Shown here in pieces: positions 49,880 through 57,982 of a stretch of DNA of 64,000 bases. Within the stretch, counting starts at the first letter, position 1. The number at the start of each line of letters is the position of its first letter. The stretch is from an uncultured Marmoricola sp. (GTDB lineage: Bacteria; Actinomycetota; Actinomycetes; Propionibacteriales; Nocardioidaceae). The translations under genes and the position numbers were made by a program. Location of the stretch: contig NZ_CALTZE010000002.1 in the NCBI RefSeq assembly GCF_943913695.1, positions 4,797 to 68,796 of the forward strand. Reading direction: 5' to 3'. A model generated the notes under the pieces. That model was not told the origin of the DNA and did not search any database. It saw nothing but the letters and a program-made list of their open reading frames with translations.

Positions 49880-50985
49880 GCCAGCTCCCCGAGCACCTGC
49901 TGGGCGACGGCGAAGGCGTGGTTGGCGGCGGGCACGCCGCAGTAGACGCCGGCCTGCAGGATCACCTCGGCGATCTCGTCGTCGGTGAGGCCGTTGGTGC
50001 GCGCGGCGCGCACGTGCATGGCCAGCTCGTCCCAGTGTCCGAGCGCGATCAGGGCGGTGAGCACGGCGATGGAGCGGGAGCGCCGGTCCAGCCCGGGCCG
50101 GGTCCACACGCTCCCCCACGCGTAGCGGGTGATGAGTGCCTGGAAGTCCTCGGTGAAGGGCGTCTTGGCGGCCTCGGCGCGCTCGACGTGCGCGTCGCCG
50201 AGGACCTCGCGGCGTACCCGCATGCCGGCGTCGTAGGGGTCGTGCACGGGCGTCTCCTCGAGGAAGCTGCGGACGAGGGCGGCCGTGGCGGCCGGGTCCT
50301 CGATCGGGGGCAGGTGGGCCACGCCGTCGAGCATGACCTCGACGAGGTGGGGCTCCACGACGACGTCGTCGGCGCCTCCGGCGACGAGCAGGGGGCAGAC
50401 GGCGGCGCCGTCGCGGGCGTCGTACGCCGCCAGCGCCTCGCAGGCGAGCGCGTAGGACTCGTCGTCGACCTCGCGCAGCGCCATCAGCAGCGCGCCACCG
50501 GTGGACGGGGACCGCTCCAGGAAGCCGGGGGCGAACCAGCGCTCGGCGGACCCCGCGACCAGGGCGGAGGTGCCGGCCTTGCGGACGAGGGCCGCGCGCT
50601 CGCGCCAGCCCTCCGGCGTACCGATGACGCGCGCGGAGGCGAGCGTGACCACCGCGGCGAAGGGGCCGGGGTCGGCTGTGAGGTCGAAGCCGACGGCGCC
50701 CCCGAGCGAGACGCCGGCGTAGGCGGCGGGGCGACCGGCGGCCACGCGGGTGGCGCCTTCGCGCACCGCGGAGGCGAGGTCGGCGACGGTGAAGGGCGCG
50801 GCTGCGGGGGCGGAGACACCGTGGCCGGGCAGGTCCCAGCCGACGACCTGCCAGCCGCCGTCGGCCAGGAGCTGCGCGCAGGGCTGCCACAGGTCGGCGA
50901 CGCCGGTCCCGAGCGAAGGACCGACGACCAGGACCCGGGGGGCGTCGTCGTCGCCGGCCAGCTGGGTCAGGGCGAGGTCAACCAC
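49876..50985 (-). CDS. pcaL: fused beta-ketoadipate enol-lactone hydrolase / 4-carboxymuconolactone decarboxylase (PcaL)
   Basis: A 369-residue fusion doing two consecutive steps of protocatechuate breakdown. Residues 1-245 are the PcaD hydrolase (nucleophile Ser93 in YAGVSLGG, acid near Asp206, His224 in GVAHLPPIEDP). Residues 250-369 are the PcaC decarboxylase (YDAGMRVRREVLGDAHVERA, then YCGVPAANHAFAVA). In actinobacteria the order D-C in one protein is usual and called PcaL. GGGAGG precedes the GTG at 50985 by 6 bases, and this start overlaps the end of pcaB by 8 bases. Confidence 0.95.
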   Translation of the reverse strand: MVDLALTQLAGDDDAPRVLVVGPSLGTGVADLWQPCAQLLADGGWQVVGWDLPGHGVSAPAAAPFTVADLASAVREGATRVAAGRPAAYAGVSLGGAVGFDLTADPGPFAAVVTLASARVIGTPEGWRERAALVRKAGTSALVAGSAERWFAPGFLERSPSTGGALLMALREVDDESYALACEALAAYDARDGAAVCPLLVAGGADDVVVEPHLVEVMLDGVAHLPPIEDPAATAALVRSFLEETPVHDPYDAGMRVRREVLGDAHVERAEAAKTPFTEDFQALITRYAWGSVWTRPGLDRRSRSIAVLTALIALGHWDELAMHVRAARTNGLTDDEIAEVILQAGVYCGVPAANHAFAVAQQVLGELA

Positions 50986-52141
50986 GGGCGTCCTCCCAGC
51001 GGGCGATCGCGAGGTCGACGAGGCGACTCGCCTCACCGACACCGCCGCGGGTGTCGAGGTGACCCACGGCGGCACCGGCGTCGACGCGCGCCGACATCGT
51101 GGCGGTGTCGACGCGCAGTCCCGGCACCAGCTCCGCGGCCTGGCTCGCCGCCGTGACCGCGAGCTCAAGCAGACGCAGGAGCACGGGCCACTCGGCGTGC
51201 CAGGCTCCGTCCGGGCGCTCGTCGACGGCACCGGACGCCGAGAGGTGCAGCTGGGCGGACAGGCCCGGGGCCTGCTGTGCGGCGGCGTGCACCAGCACGG
51301 AGAGCACCGGGTTGTGCTTGTGCGGCATGGTCGAGGACCCACCGCGCCCGGCGACCACTCCCTCGCTGACCTCCGCGACCTCGGGCCGGCCGAGCAGCAG
51401 CACGTCGGCAGCGAGCACCCCGAGCGCGTCGGTCGCGGCCGTCAGCCCGTCACCGACGTCGGTCAGCACCCCGCGACGGGTGTGCCAGGGCAGATCGGCG
51501 CGGGCGAGGTCGAGGTCGTCGGCGAACGCGTCACCCGCCCGTGTCGCACCGGCACCGGCGAGGCTGCCGAGCAGGGCGCGGGTGCCGGCGGCACCGCCGT
51601 ACTGCACCGGGAAGACGAGCCTGTCGAGCCGGCGGACGGCGTCGGTGACGCCAGCGAGCCACTGGCCGGCGCGCAGGCCGAAGGTGGTCGGCACCGCCCA
51701 CTGCGTGAGGGTCCTCGCGACGGCACGGTCGTCGCGGTGCTCGCGGGCCAGGGTGGCGAGCGCGTCACCGGTGGTGACGAGGTCGGCGCGCACCCGGCGT
51801 ACGGCGTCGCGGGCGAGCAGGACCAGGGCCGTGTCGACCACGTCCTGGCTGGTCAGGCCGCGGTGGACGGCGTCGGCGGCGTCACCCGCCGCGTCGCGGA
51901 GCAGCCCGACCAGCGGCACCACGGGGTTGCCCGCGTCCTCGGCAGCGTTCGCCAGAGCCACGAGGTCGACATCGAACCCGGCTGCCGCCTCGGCCACCTT
52001 GCCGGCCTCGGCGTCCGTCGCGATCCCGGCGGCCACGAGGGCCCGCGCCCACGCCACCTCGACCCGCAGCAGCGCGGCCAGCACCGCGGCGTCGTCGACG
52101 GCGTCGGCAGCCCGGTGGGACCCGGGGCGGAGCAGGCTCAC
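50978..52141 (-). CDS. pcaB: 3-carboxy-cis,cis-muconate cycloisomerase
   Basis: A 387-residue member of the fumarase/aspartase superfamily. Seen: HRGLTSQDVVDTALVLLARD, TQWAVPTTFGLRAGQW, and the superfamily signature GGSSTMPHKHNPVLSVLV. It converts 3-carboxy-cis,cis-muconate to 4-carboxymuconolactone. It is somewhat shorter than the approximately 450-residue Pseudomonas protein. GTG at 52141 overlaps the pcaG stop. Confidence 0.94.
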   Translation of the reverse strand: MSLLRPGSHRAADAVDDAAVLAALLRVEVAWARALVAAGIATDAEAGKVAEAAAGFDVDLVALANAAEDAGNPVVPLVGLLRDAAGDAADAVHRGLTSQDVVDTALVLLARDAVRRVRADLVTTGDALATLAREHRDDRAVARTLTQWAVPTTFGLRAGQWLAGVTDAVRRLDRLVFPVQYGGAAGTRALLGSLAGAGATRAGDAFADDLDLARADLPWHTRRGVLTDVGDGLTAATDALGVLAADVLLLGRPEVAEVSEGVVAGRGGSSTMPHKHNPVLSVLVHAAAQQAPGLSAQLHLSASGAVDERPDGAWHAEWPVLLRLLELAVTAASQAAELVPGLRVDTATMSARVDAGAAVGHLDTRGGVGEASRLVDLAIARWEDARG

Positions 52142-52686
52142 GACCGATGCCGGGGGTAGGAGAGGAAGACGGTCTCGCGGTCTCCCTGCAGGTGGAGGTC
52201 GAAGCGCAGGTCGCCGGCCCCCTCGCGCACCACCTGGAGGCTGGCGGCGTCGGCCGGGGACAGCCCGGCGAGGAAGGCGTCGGACTCCCCCGGCAGGTAG
52301 GCGCGGGTGAAGAGCCGGTCGAGCAGGCCGCGGGCGAAGACGGTGACGGCGAAGAAGGCGGCACCGCCGTCCACTCCCCCGGGCGCGACCGTCGTGAAGG
52401 CGTAGCGACCGCTCGCGTCGGTCGCCGCCCGGCCCCAGCCGGTGAACCGGCCGTCGCGACGCAGCGAGCCCTCGACTCGCGGCAGACTGCCGTCGGCGTC
52501 GGCCTGGCGCACCTCGATCAGCGCGTCGGGCACGGGGCTCCCCGCGCCGTCGTAGACCGCGCCGTGAAGGCGCACCGCGCCGGGAGTGCCTGGCGGCACG
52601 AGGTGCGCGTCGCCCTCGTAGGGCAGCGCGTCGTGGAAGAACGGGCCGACCGTCTGGCCGGGAGTCGGCCCGAGCGCGCCGCCCAT
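52138..52686 (-). CDS. pcaG: protocatechuate 3,4-dioxygenase alpha subunit
   Basis: A 182-residue alpha subunit of the ring-cleaving non-heme Fe(III) dioxygenase. Seen: GPTPGQTVGPFFHDALPYEG at the start, VRLHGAVYDGAGSPVPDALIEVRQADADG and FFAVTVFARGLLDRLFTRAYLPGE. The alpha chain lacks the iron ligands, as in the family. GGAGGAG precedes the ATG at 7 bases; the ATG shares one base with the pcaH stop. Confidence 0.95.
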   Translation of the reverse strand: MGGALGPTPGQTVGPFFHDALPYEGDAHLVPPGTPGAVRLHGAVYDGAGSPVPDALIEVRQADADGSLPRVEGSLRRDGRFTGWGRAATDASGRYAFTTVAPGGVDGGAAFFAVTVFARGLLDRLFTRAYLPGESDAFLAGLSPADAASLQVVREGAGDLRFDLHLQGDRETVFLSYPRHRS

Positions 52687-53477
52687 CAGCGCTCCTCCCC
52701 CGGCTCCGCGGCCTCGAGTGGCGTGGCGTGCGTGCCGGTGAGCACGACGTCCCACCGGTAGCCGGTCGCCCACTCATGCGTGGTGAGGTCGTGGTCGTAC
52801 GCCGCCACCAGCCGGTCGCGCGCCGACTGCTCGGTGATCGCCTGGTAGATCGGGTCGAGCGCGAAGAGCGGGTCGCCCGGGAAGTACATCTGTGTCACGA
52901 GCCGCTGGGTGAACTCCGTGCCGAACAGCGAGAAGTGGATGTGCGCGGGACGCCAGGCGTTGTGGTGGTTGCGCCACGGATAGGGGCCAGGCTTGATCGT
53001 CGTGAACCGGTAGGTGCCGTCGCCGTCGGTCAGGCAGCGCCCCACACCGGTGAAGTGCGGGTCGATCGCGGCCGGGTGCTGGTCGCGCTTGTGGATGTAG
53101 CGCCCACCCGCGTTGGCCTGCCAGATCTCCACGAGCTGGTGCCGCACCGGACGCCCGTCGCCGTCGACCACGCGACCGGTCACGACCATCCGCTCCCCCA
53201 CTGGGTCGCCGCCGTGCTGGATCGTGAGGTCGGCCTCGACCGGGTCGACGTCGGAGTGCCCGAAGACGGGCGCGACCAGCTCGATGCCCTCGGGGTCGGC
53301 GTGGCGCAGCTCCTTGGTGGGGTGGCGCAGCATCGAGCTGCGGTAGGGAGCGAAGTCGATCCTCGGCTGCGCACGACCCGGCGGCGTGGTGGCGTGGACC
53401 TCCACGATCTCCGCCGAGATCTGCTCCTGCGAGACGAGAGTTGGAGCCGCGGCGCTGGCGGCAGACGTGGTGAGCAC
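52686..53477 (-). CDS. pcaH: protocatechuate 3,4-dioxygenase beta subunit
   Basis: A 263-residue catalytic subunit. The Fe(III) ligands appear as Tyr in GGRYIHKRDQH, Tyr in KPGPYPWRNHHNAWRPAHIHFS, and the two histidines at AHIHF. It opens protocatechuate between the hydroxyl-bearing carbons. The GTG at 53477 is preferred over a GTG six bases upstream because TAGCGT ends exactly 6 bases before it, as in other genes here. It heads the operon pcaH-pcaG-pcaB-pcaL-pobA, every junction of which overlaps. Confidence 0.95.
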   Translation of the reverse strand: MLTTSAASAAAPTLVSQEQISAEIVEVHATTPPGRAQPRIDFAPYRSSMLRHPTKELRHADPEGIELVAPVFGHSDVDPVEADLTIQHGGDPVGERMVVTGRVVDGDGRPVRHQLVEIWQANAGGRYIHKRDQHPAAIDPHFTGVGRCLTDGDGTYRFTTIKPGPYPWRNHHNAWRPAHIHFSLFGTEFTQRLVTQMYFPGDPLFALDPIYQAITEQSARDRLVAAYDHDLTTHEWATGYRWDVVLTGTHATPLEAAEPGEER

Positions 53478-53483
53478 GGCCAC

Positions 53484-53489
53484 ACGCTA
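53484..53489 (-). promoter_or_regulatory. -10 element TAGCGT of the pca operon
   Basis: On the minus strand TAGCGT ends 6 bases before the GTG at 53477. The divergent IclR gene has its own -10, TAGGCT, at 53513-53518, so the two promoters are about 25 bases apart and can be controlled together. Confidence 0.6.
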
Positions 53490-53543
53490 GGGGGCGCGGC
53501 GTACGCGGGCGATAGGCTGCTTCCGCTCAGTGAAAGGTTCCCC

Positions 53544-54308
53544 ATGGCTGGCAACACCTCCGCTCCCGGCGCGAGCGTCGTCTCTCGCGCACTCGCCCTC
53601 GTCTTCGCCTTCGACGACGCGCACCGGCGGCTCACGCTCTCCGAGCTCGCCCGCCGCGCCGATCTGCCCCTGCCCACAGCGCACCGCCTCGTCGGCGAGC
53701 TCGTGGCCGGCGGCGCGCTCGCCCGCCGCCCGACCGGCGACTACGTGGTCGCGCGACGCCTGTGGCAGACGGGACTCCTCGCTCCCGTCGAGACCGGCCT
53801 GCGCGAGGTCGCGGCGCCCTTCATGAACGACCTGCACGCCGCCACCCGCGCAACGGTGCACCTGGCCGTCCGGGAGGGTGCCGAGGTGCTCTACCTCGAG
53901 CGGCTGTCGGGACGCGCGTCGGTGCCGGTCGTGAGCACCGTCGGGTCCCGACTCCCCCTCCACGCGACCGGCGTCGGGAAGGTGCTGCTCGCCCACGCCC
54001 CCGCCGAGCTGCAGGAGCACGTGCTCGCCGGCCTCCCGCGAGTCACGCCGTACACGATCACGCAGCCCGCCCGGCTCCGCGAGCAGCTGGCCGCCGTACG
54101 CCGCGACGGCTACGCCACCACCGCGGACGAGATGTCACTCGGAGCGTCGTCCGTCGCCGTTCCCCTGCGTTCAGGCACCTCCTCCGAGGACGCTGGCCCG
54201 GTCGTCGCCGCGCTCGGCGCCGTGGTTCCGAGTCTGCGACGCGACCGCTCCCGCCTGGTGAGTGCTCTGCAGGTCGCCGCACACGGCATCGGCCGCCACC
54301 TGCGCTAG
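53544..54308 (+). CDS. IclR family regulator of the pca operon (PcaR-like)
   Basis: A 254-residue IclR-type regulator with an N-terminal winged helix (SVVSRALALVFAFDDAHRRLTL, then LPTAHRLVGELVAGGALARR) and a C-terminal effector domain (TVHLAVREGAEVLYLERLSGR, PLHATGVGKVLLAHAP, YATTADEMSLGASSVAVPL). Divergence from pcaH makes it the probable activator or repressor of the pathway, sensing protocatechuate or beta-ketoadipate. Unlike most genes here it has a leader of about 20 bases with AAAGG before the ATG. Its stop overlaps that of a small remnant on the other strand. Confidence 0.9.
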   Translation: MAGNTSAPGASVVSRALALVFAFDDAHRRLTLSELARRADLPLPTAHRLVGELVAGGALARRPTGDYVVARRLWQTGLLAPVETGLREVAAPFMNDLHAATRATVHLAVREGAEVLYLERLSGRASVPVVSTVGSRLPLHATGVGKVLLAHAPAELQEHVLAGLPRVTPYTITQPARLREQLAAVRRDGYATTADEMSLGASSVAVPLRSGTSSEDAGPVVAALGAVVPSLRRDRSRLVSALQVAAHGIGRHLR

Positions 54309-54430
54309 GAGGCGCAGGCGCGCACCGTGACGACTGGGCAGTCGGCCTCCAGGATGGTGCGTAGACCCACGGTGGCGAGGATGAGCGTGCCTTTCGTGAT
54401 CGCGAGGACCATCAGGCTGGCATCCACGCG
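54305..54430 (-). pseudogene. possible 3' remnant of a universal stress protein gene
   Basis: On the minus strand a frame ending in TAG reads DASLMVLAITKGTLILATVG then LRTILEADCPVVTVRACAS, which resembles the C-terminal end of universal stress proteins (G-x-G loop, then CPVVTVR). Upstream the frame stays open for a few codons but loses all resemblance, and the promoter of the GDSL gene lies there. It would be about 40 codons of a 140-300 codon gene. This is judged by eye and may be chance. Confidence 0.35.
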
Positions 54431-54451
54431 TCGAGGTCTGCACGGGGTCGC

Positions 54452-54457
54452 TAGCGT
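54452..54457 (+). promoter_or_regulatory. -10 element TAGCGT of the GDSL hydrolase gene
   Basis: TAGCGT ends 7 bases before the GTG at 54465, fixing the start well inside a longer open frame. Confidence 0.55.
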
Positions 54458-54464
54458 CGTCCTG

Positions 54465-55208
54465 GTGAGCGACCTCGTCTACGACAACCGCACGGGCCGA
54501 CCGCCGGGGCGCGTCGTACGGGCGCTGGGACGGGTGCTCCCGGGAGTCGCCCGGGTGCAGCGTCAGGTCGAGCCGTACGCCGATCACTGGGCCGCCGCCA
54601 ACCGCGCCACGCTCGCAGCCCCCTCGGGTCGGCGTCGCTGGGTCGTGCTGGGCGACTCGATGTCGGTCGGGGTGGGTGCGTCGTCGCCGGGTGCGGGCTG
54701 GGTCGGTCAGCTGCACGAGCGTCTCCGCGACGCCGGTCACGACCTCGAGGTGCTCAACCTGGCCGCGACGGGAGCGCGGGTGCCCGACGTGGTCGAGCAG
54801 CAGCTCCCGGCCCTCGCCGCGCTTGGCTCAGCCGGCCCACGGCCCGACCTGGTGACCGTGCTGATCGGCTCCAACGACCTCTTCGGCGGCCGGGCGCACC
54901 GCGACGCCCTGGGCGCGTCGATGTCGCGGCTTGTGACGCTGCTGCCCCGGGGTGCCGTGGTCTCCACGCTCCCCCAGCCCCGCGCCGCGGCCCGGGCGGC
55001 CAACGCGCACCTCGACGAGGGTGCCGCCCGTGGCCTGCTGCGGCTCGTCGACCTGCGCGTCGACGGGCCGGCGACCTGGCGCGGCCGGCTGGCGCCCGAC
55101 CGCTTCCACCCCAACGACGCGGGCTACGCCGCCCTGGCCGGCGCCTTCGAGCCGGTCGTGCTGCGCGCCCTCGAGGACTCGGGGTCAGACGAGCGCGACA
55201 CAGCCTGA
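54465..55208 (+). CDS. SGNH/GDSL hydrolase family protein
   Basis: A 247-residue esterase-like protein. Block I is VVLGDSMSVGVGASSPGAGWVGQL with nucleophile Ser65; block III is TVLIGSNDLFGG with the oxyanion Asn; block V is DRFHPNDAGYAALA with Asp and His. There is no signal peptide, so it acts in the cytoplasm or at the membrane face. A basic N-terminal 50 residues precede the fold. GTG start is fixed by TAGCGT. Confidence 0.88.
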   Translation: MSDLVYDNRTGRPPGRVVRALGRVLPGVARVQRQVEPYADHWAAANRATLAAPSGRRRWVVLGDSMSVGVGASSPGAGWVGQLHERLRDAGHDLEVLNLAATGARVPDVVEQQLPALAALGSAGPRPDLVTVLIGSNDLFGGRAHRDALGASMSRLVTLLPRGAVVSTLPQPRAAARAANAHLDEGAARGLLRLVDLRVDGPATWRGRLAPDRFHPNDAGYAALAGAFEPVVLRALEDSGSDERDTA

Positions 55209-55227
55209 GGTGAGGCATGCTCGGGGC

Positions 55228-55866
55228 ATGCCCAGCACCACCCCGACCCGGATGCCCGAGAAGATGTCGCCGCGACGGGCCGACCTCGACGCCCTGCTTG
55301 ACGCCACCGTGCTCGCCCACGTCGGCTTCGTCGACGAGGACGGCCACCCCGTGGTCGTGCCGACGGCGGCCGTGCGATGGCGCGACCGCCTGCTGGTGCA
55401 CGGCTCGACCGGCTCGCGCTGGATGCGCCGGGTCGCGGCCGGCATCCCGGTCTCGGTCTCCCTGGCCGCGATCGACGGCGTCGTCGTGGCTCGCTCGGCC
55501 TTCGAGTCCTCGCTGGTCTACCGCAGCGCCGTGCTCTTCGGCTCGTTCACTCCTCTGCGCGAGGACGAGAAGCGCGCGGGGCTCGACGTGGTGACCGAGC
55601 GGCTGCTGCCCGGCCGCACCACCGAGGTACGCCGCTCCACGTCCCGCGAGCTGGCCGCCACCCAGCTGCTCGCCTTGCCGATCGAGCGGTGGTCGCTGCG
55701 CGCCAGCGACGCCTGGCCCGAGGACCTCGACTCCGACGTGGCGGGCGAGGCCTGGGCCGGCGTGGTGAGGTTCGGCCCGCCACCCCTCACGGTGCAGCCC
55801 GCGCCGGACCTGCGACCCGGCGTCGCCGTGCCGCAGTCGACGACGCGCATCACCGGCGTCCGCTGA
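55228..55866 (+). CDS. pyridoxamine 5'-phosphate oxidase-like flavin-binding protein
   Basis: A 212-residue split-barrel protein. VLAHVGFVDEDGHPVVVPTAAVRWRD and LLVHGSTGSRWMRRVAAGIPVSVSLAAIDG are typical of FMN-binding PPOX-class proteins; FESSLVYRSAVLFGSFTPL follows. These bind FMN, F420 or heme and reduce or degrade diverse compounds. CATGCT 6 bases before the ATG suggests leaderless transcription. Downstream lies a 279-base gap with a fourth palindromic repeat. Confidence 0.85.
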   Translation: MPSTTPTRMPEKMSPRRADLDALLDATVLAHVGFVDEDGHPVVVPTAAVRWRDRLLVHGSTGSRWMRRVAAGIPVSVSLAAIDGVVVARSAFESSLVYRSAVLFGSFTPLREDEKRAGLDVVTERLLPGRTTEVRRSTSRELAATQLLALPIERWSLRASDAWPEDLDSDVAGEAWAGVVRFGPPPLTVQPAPDLRPGVAVPQSTTRITGVR

Positions 55867-55976
55867 AGCCATGTGGATGCGGAGCCGGTCACGCGAGGAG
55901 GAGTCGCGGAGCGCCGCTCGGGCGGGCTCCGAGCTGGGGTGGGACTCGACCACCGATGGCAGCGCTTGGCGGGGTT

Positions 55977-56010
55977 GTTGGTCGAGGAAGGCGCGCAGCG
56001 CCTGTCTGGA
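55977..56010. repeat. REP-like palindromic repeat, copy 4
   Basis: Matches copies 1-3 (4409-4628) for 34 bases with one change, GTCTGGAG for GTCTCGAG. It sits in a 279-base gap between convergent genes, 51 kb from the others. A degenerate inverted relative may lie at about 56088-56125. Confidence 0.8.
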
Positions 56011-56145
56011 GATCCGCTGACCTGACGAGTGACACCTCAGCGTCGTCGGAGCAGGTCCGCGGCGAGGCTGGTGCCGCACTCGGCACCTTCGAGACGCTGC
56101 GGGTGCGCGCCCTTCGTGACGTCCCGCTCGTCCCTCGCGGGTGCC

Positions 56146-56427
56146 TCAGGCGAGCAGGGCTGCGAGGAAGGCGACGTAGCAGGCCAGGGCGGCGTACGCC
56201 GGCCAGCGGACGGCAGGCGCGGGGGCCGAGAGGGCCAGGGCGAGGGCGGCGAGGGCGAGCAGACCCCAGGTGAGGCTGTGGCCGAAGCGCAGCAGCATCC
56301 AGCGCAGGCCGTCGGCCTCGCGCGCGGCGTCCGGCACCACGAGGAGCCAGAGCACCGCGAGGCCGGCAGCCACCACGGCTGCGGTCGCAGCGAGCGGCGT
56401 CCTGTGGCGCTGCACCCATGCGGTCAC
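56146..56427 (-). CDS. small hydrophobic membrane protein
   Basis: A 93-residue protein with three hydrophobic segments ([39 protein letters not shown] and [19 protein letters not shown]). No family is recognised. Its ATG overlaps the stop of the RraA-like gene (ATGA), so they are co-translated. Confidence 0.7.
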   Translation of the reverse strand: MTAWVQRHRTPLAATAAVVAAGLAVLWLLVVPDAAREADGLRWMLLRFGHSLTWGLLALAALALALSAPAPAVRWPAYAALACYVAFLAALLA

Positions 56428-56900
56428 GCCGGCAGCACCACCACGCCGTCGTCGTCGCTGACCAGGGTGCGGCCCGGCACGTAGTCGACACCACCGAAGC
56501 TCACCACCACCTCACGCTCCCCCGCGCCCGTCTTGGCGCTCTTGCGCGGGTTGGATCCGAGCGCCTTGACTCCGAGGTCGAGGGTGCGCAGCACCGCGGT
56601 GTCGCGCACGGCTGCGTGGATGACCACGCCCGCCCAGCCCTGCTCGACCGCGCTCGCGGCGATGAGGTCTCCCATGAGCGCGGTGTGCAGCGAACCTCGC
56701 CCGTCGACGACCAGCACCCGGCCGACGCCGGGCTCGGCGAGGGTCGCCTTGACCAGGGCGTTGTCCTCGTGGCACCGGATCGTGGCGAGGGGACCGGAGA
56801 AGGCGGTGCGGCCGCCGTACTGCCGCAGCTGCAGGTCGCAGGACTGCAGCGCCTCCCCGTGCTCGTCGTAGAGGTCGGCGGTGGCGGGGACGTCGCTCAT
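56424..56900 (-). CDS. rraA: RraA-like 4-hydroxy-4-methyl-2-oxoglutarate aldolase family protein
   Basis: A 158-residue RraA-fold protein. Seen: [23 protein letters not shown], then [60 protein letters not shown] (Gly and Arg-Asp of the aldolase site) and [17 protein letters not shown]. coli RraA inhibits RNase E; the enzyme activity in other bacteria is HMG/CHA aldolase. With pca genes nearby, a role in aromatic breakdown is possible. CATGCT on the minus strand ends 6 bases before the ATG. Confidence 0.9.
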   Translation of the reverse strand: MSDVPATADLYDEHGEALQSCDLQLRQYGGRTAFSGPLATIRCHEDNALVKATLAEPGVGRVLVVDGRGSLHTALMGDLIAASAVEQGWAGVVIHAAVRDTAVLRTLDLGVKALGSNPRKSAKTGAGEREVVVSFGGVDYVPGRTLVSDDDGVVVLPA

Positions 56901-56924
56901 GGTCGGAGCATGACGCACTGGGGC

Positions 56925-57476
56925 TCAGAAGGTGACCTCGTCCGTGGGCACCGTCTCGGCGGTGCGACCCGGACCGGACTGGAAGCCCCAGTAGAGGTTG
57001 GTGTGCGCGATGACCTGCTCGGGAGACGGCGCCCCCCAGGCCGTGAGGTCCTCGGTGGTGTGGGCGTCGGAGACGAGGGTGACGTCGTAGCCCCGGACGA
57101 AGCCACCGTGGATGGTCGAGCGGATGCACGCGTCGGACTGGGCGCCGGTCACGACCAGGCGCCCCACGCCGCGCTCGGCGAGCACCTGCTCGAGATCGGT
57201 GTCTTCGAAGGCGTCGCCGTGACGTTTGGCCACCAGGGGCTCGTCGTCGAGGCGCGGCGGCAGCTCGGGCACGAACTGCCACTGCGCGGAGCCCGGCGGC
57301 AGGTTGTCGGCACTGTGCTGCACCCACACGACAGGCGTGCCGGCCTCGCGGGCGCGCTCGATCAGCGACCCGACCCGGGCCAGGACGTCGTCGCGCCGGG
57401 GAGCCTCGGCGACGACACCCTGCTGGAGGTCGACGACGAGCAGGGCGGAGTGCGGGCGATCGGTCAGAGTGGTCAT
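56925..57476 (-). CDS. isochorismatase-like cysteine hydrolase
   Basis: A 183-residue hydrolase. The catalytic triad is Asp in LLVVDLQQGVV, Lys in LVAKRHGDAF and Cys in TGAQSDACIRSTIHGG. TLVSDAHTTEDLTAWGAPSPEQVI ends the fold. Substrate unknown; nicotinamidases and amidases belong here too. The ATG abuts the GTG of the divergent MOSC gene with no base between. CAGGGT 6 bases before the ATG lies within the MOSC coding region. Confidence 0.9.
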   Translation of the reverse strand: MTTLTDRPHSALLVVDLQQGVVAEAPRRDDVLARVGSLIERAREAGTPVVWVQHSADNLPPGSAQWQFVPELPPRLDDEPLVAKRHGDAFEDTDLEQVLAERGVGRLVVTGAQSDACIRSTIHGGFVRGYDVTLVSDAHTTEDLTAWGAPSPEQVIAHTNLYWGFQSGPGRTAETVPTDEVTF

Positions 57477-57488
57477 GTGAGCACCCTG
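57465..57488. promoter_or_regulatory. two divergent -10 elements around a zero-length intergenic point
   Basis: CAGAGT (57465-57470, +) ends 6 bases before the MOSC GTG, and CAGGGT (57488-57483, -) ends 6 bases before the isochorismatase ATG. Each hexamer is inside the coding sequence of the other gene. Confidence 0.5.
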
Positions 57489-57950
57489 GCACCGACCCCC
57501 GACAGTCCAGTCCGCGTCGTGGCCATCCACCTCGCGCCCGGTCGGAGGCTGCCGACGAGGTCCGTGGCGCAGGCGCGTGCCGAGACCGGTCACGGGCTGG
57601 CCGGCGACCGCTACGAGGACGCCCGTCATCGCCACCTCACCGTGCAGTCGGCCGAGCAGCTCGACGCGGCAGCCGAACGGTGGGGTGCGCCCATCGAGCC
57701 GGGCACGACGCGACGCAACGTGACCCTGAGCCACGGCGAGGTGCCCACCGCTCCGGGCACTCGCATGCGCATCGGAGAGCTGGAGCTCGAGGTGGTCCGC
57801 GTGGCGGCTCCCTGCCGGATCCTCGACGACACCGTCGGGCCCGGAGCAGCGGCAGCGCTGCGACGCCGCGCCGGCACCGTCTTCCGCGTGCTGCGCGGAG
57901 GCCACGTGCGCGTCGGCGACAGCGCCGAGGTCCTCGCCGCCGAAGCCTGA
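57477..57950 (+). CDS. MOSC domain protein
   Basis: A 157-residue MOSC (molybdenum cofactor sulfurase C-terminal) domain protein. Seen: VVAIHLAPGRRLPTRSV, GHGLAGDRYEDARHRHLTVQ, GTTRRNVTLSHGEVPTAPGTRMRIGELELEV, and the conserved cysteine in VAAPCRILDD. Such small MOSC proteins may carry sulfur or bind molybdenum cofactor. GTG at 57477 stands next to the ATG of the divergent hydrolase. Confidence 0.87.
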   Translation: MSTLAPTPDSPVRVVAIHLAPGRRLPTRSVAQARAETGHGLAGDRYEDARHRHLTVQSAEQLDAAAERWGAPIEPGTTRRNVTLSHGEVPTAPGTRMRIGELELEVVRVAAPCRILDDTVGPGAAAALRRRAGTVFRVLRGGHVRVGDSAEVLAAEA

Positions 57951-57969
57951 GCCCCACGAGCTCCCGCAC

Positions 57970-57975
57970 TAGCGT
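57970..57975 (+). promoter_or_regulatory. -10 element TAGCGT of the winged-helix gene
   Basis: TAGCGT ends 7 bases before the ATG at 57983. Confidence 0.55.
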
Positions 57976-57982
57976 GGGCGGC

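Noticed and set aside
52728..53543. N-terminal extension of the IclR regulator to a start upstream of 53544
   Set aside because: The extension is antisense to pcaH; the ATG at 53544 has a ribosome binding site and gives the normal family length.
53478..53543. Specific IclR/PcaR operator sequence
   Set aside because: The gap contains TTCCGCTCAGTGAA, which looks vaguely dyadic, but most positions do not pair, so no operator is claimed.
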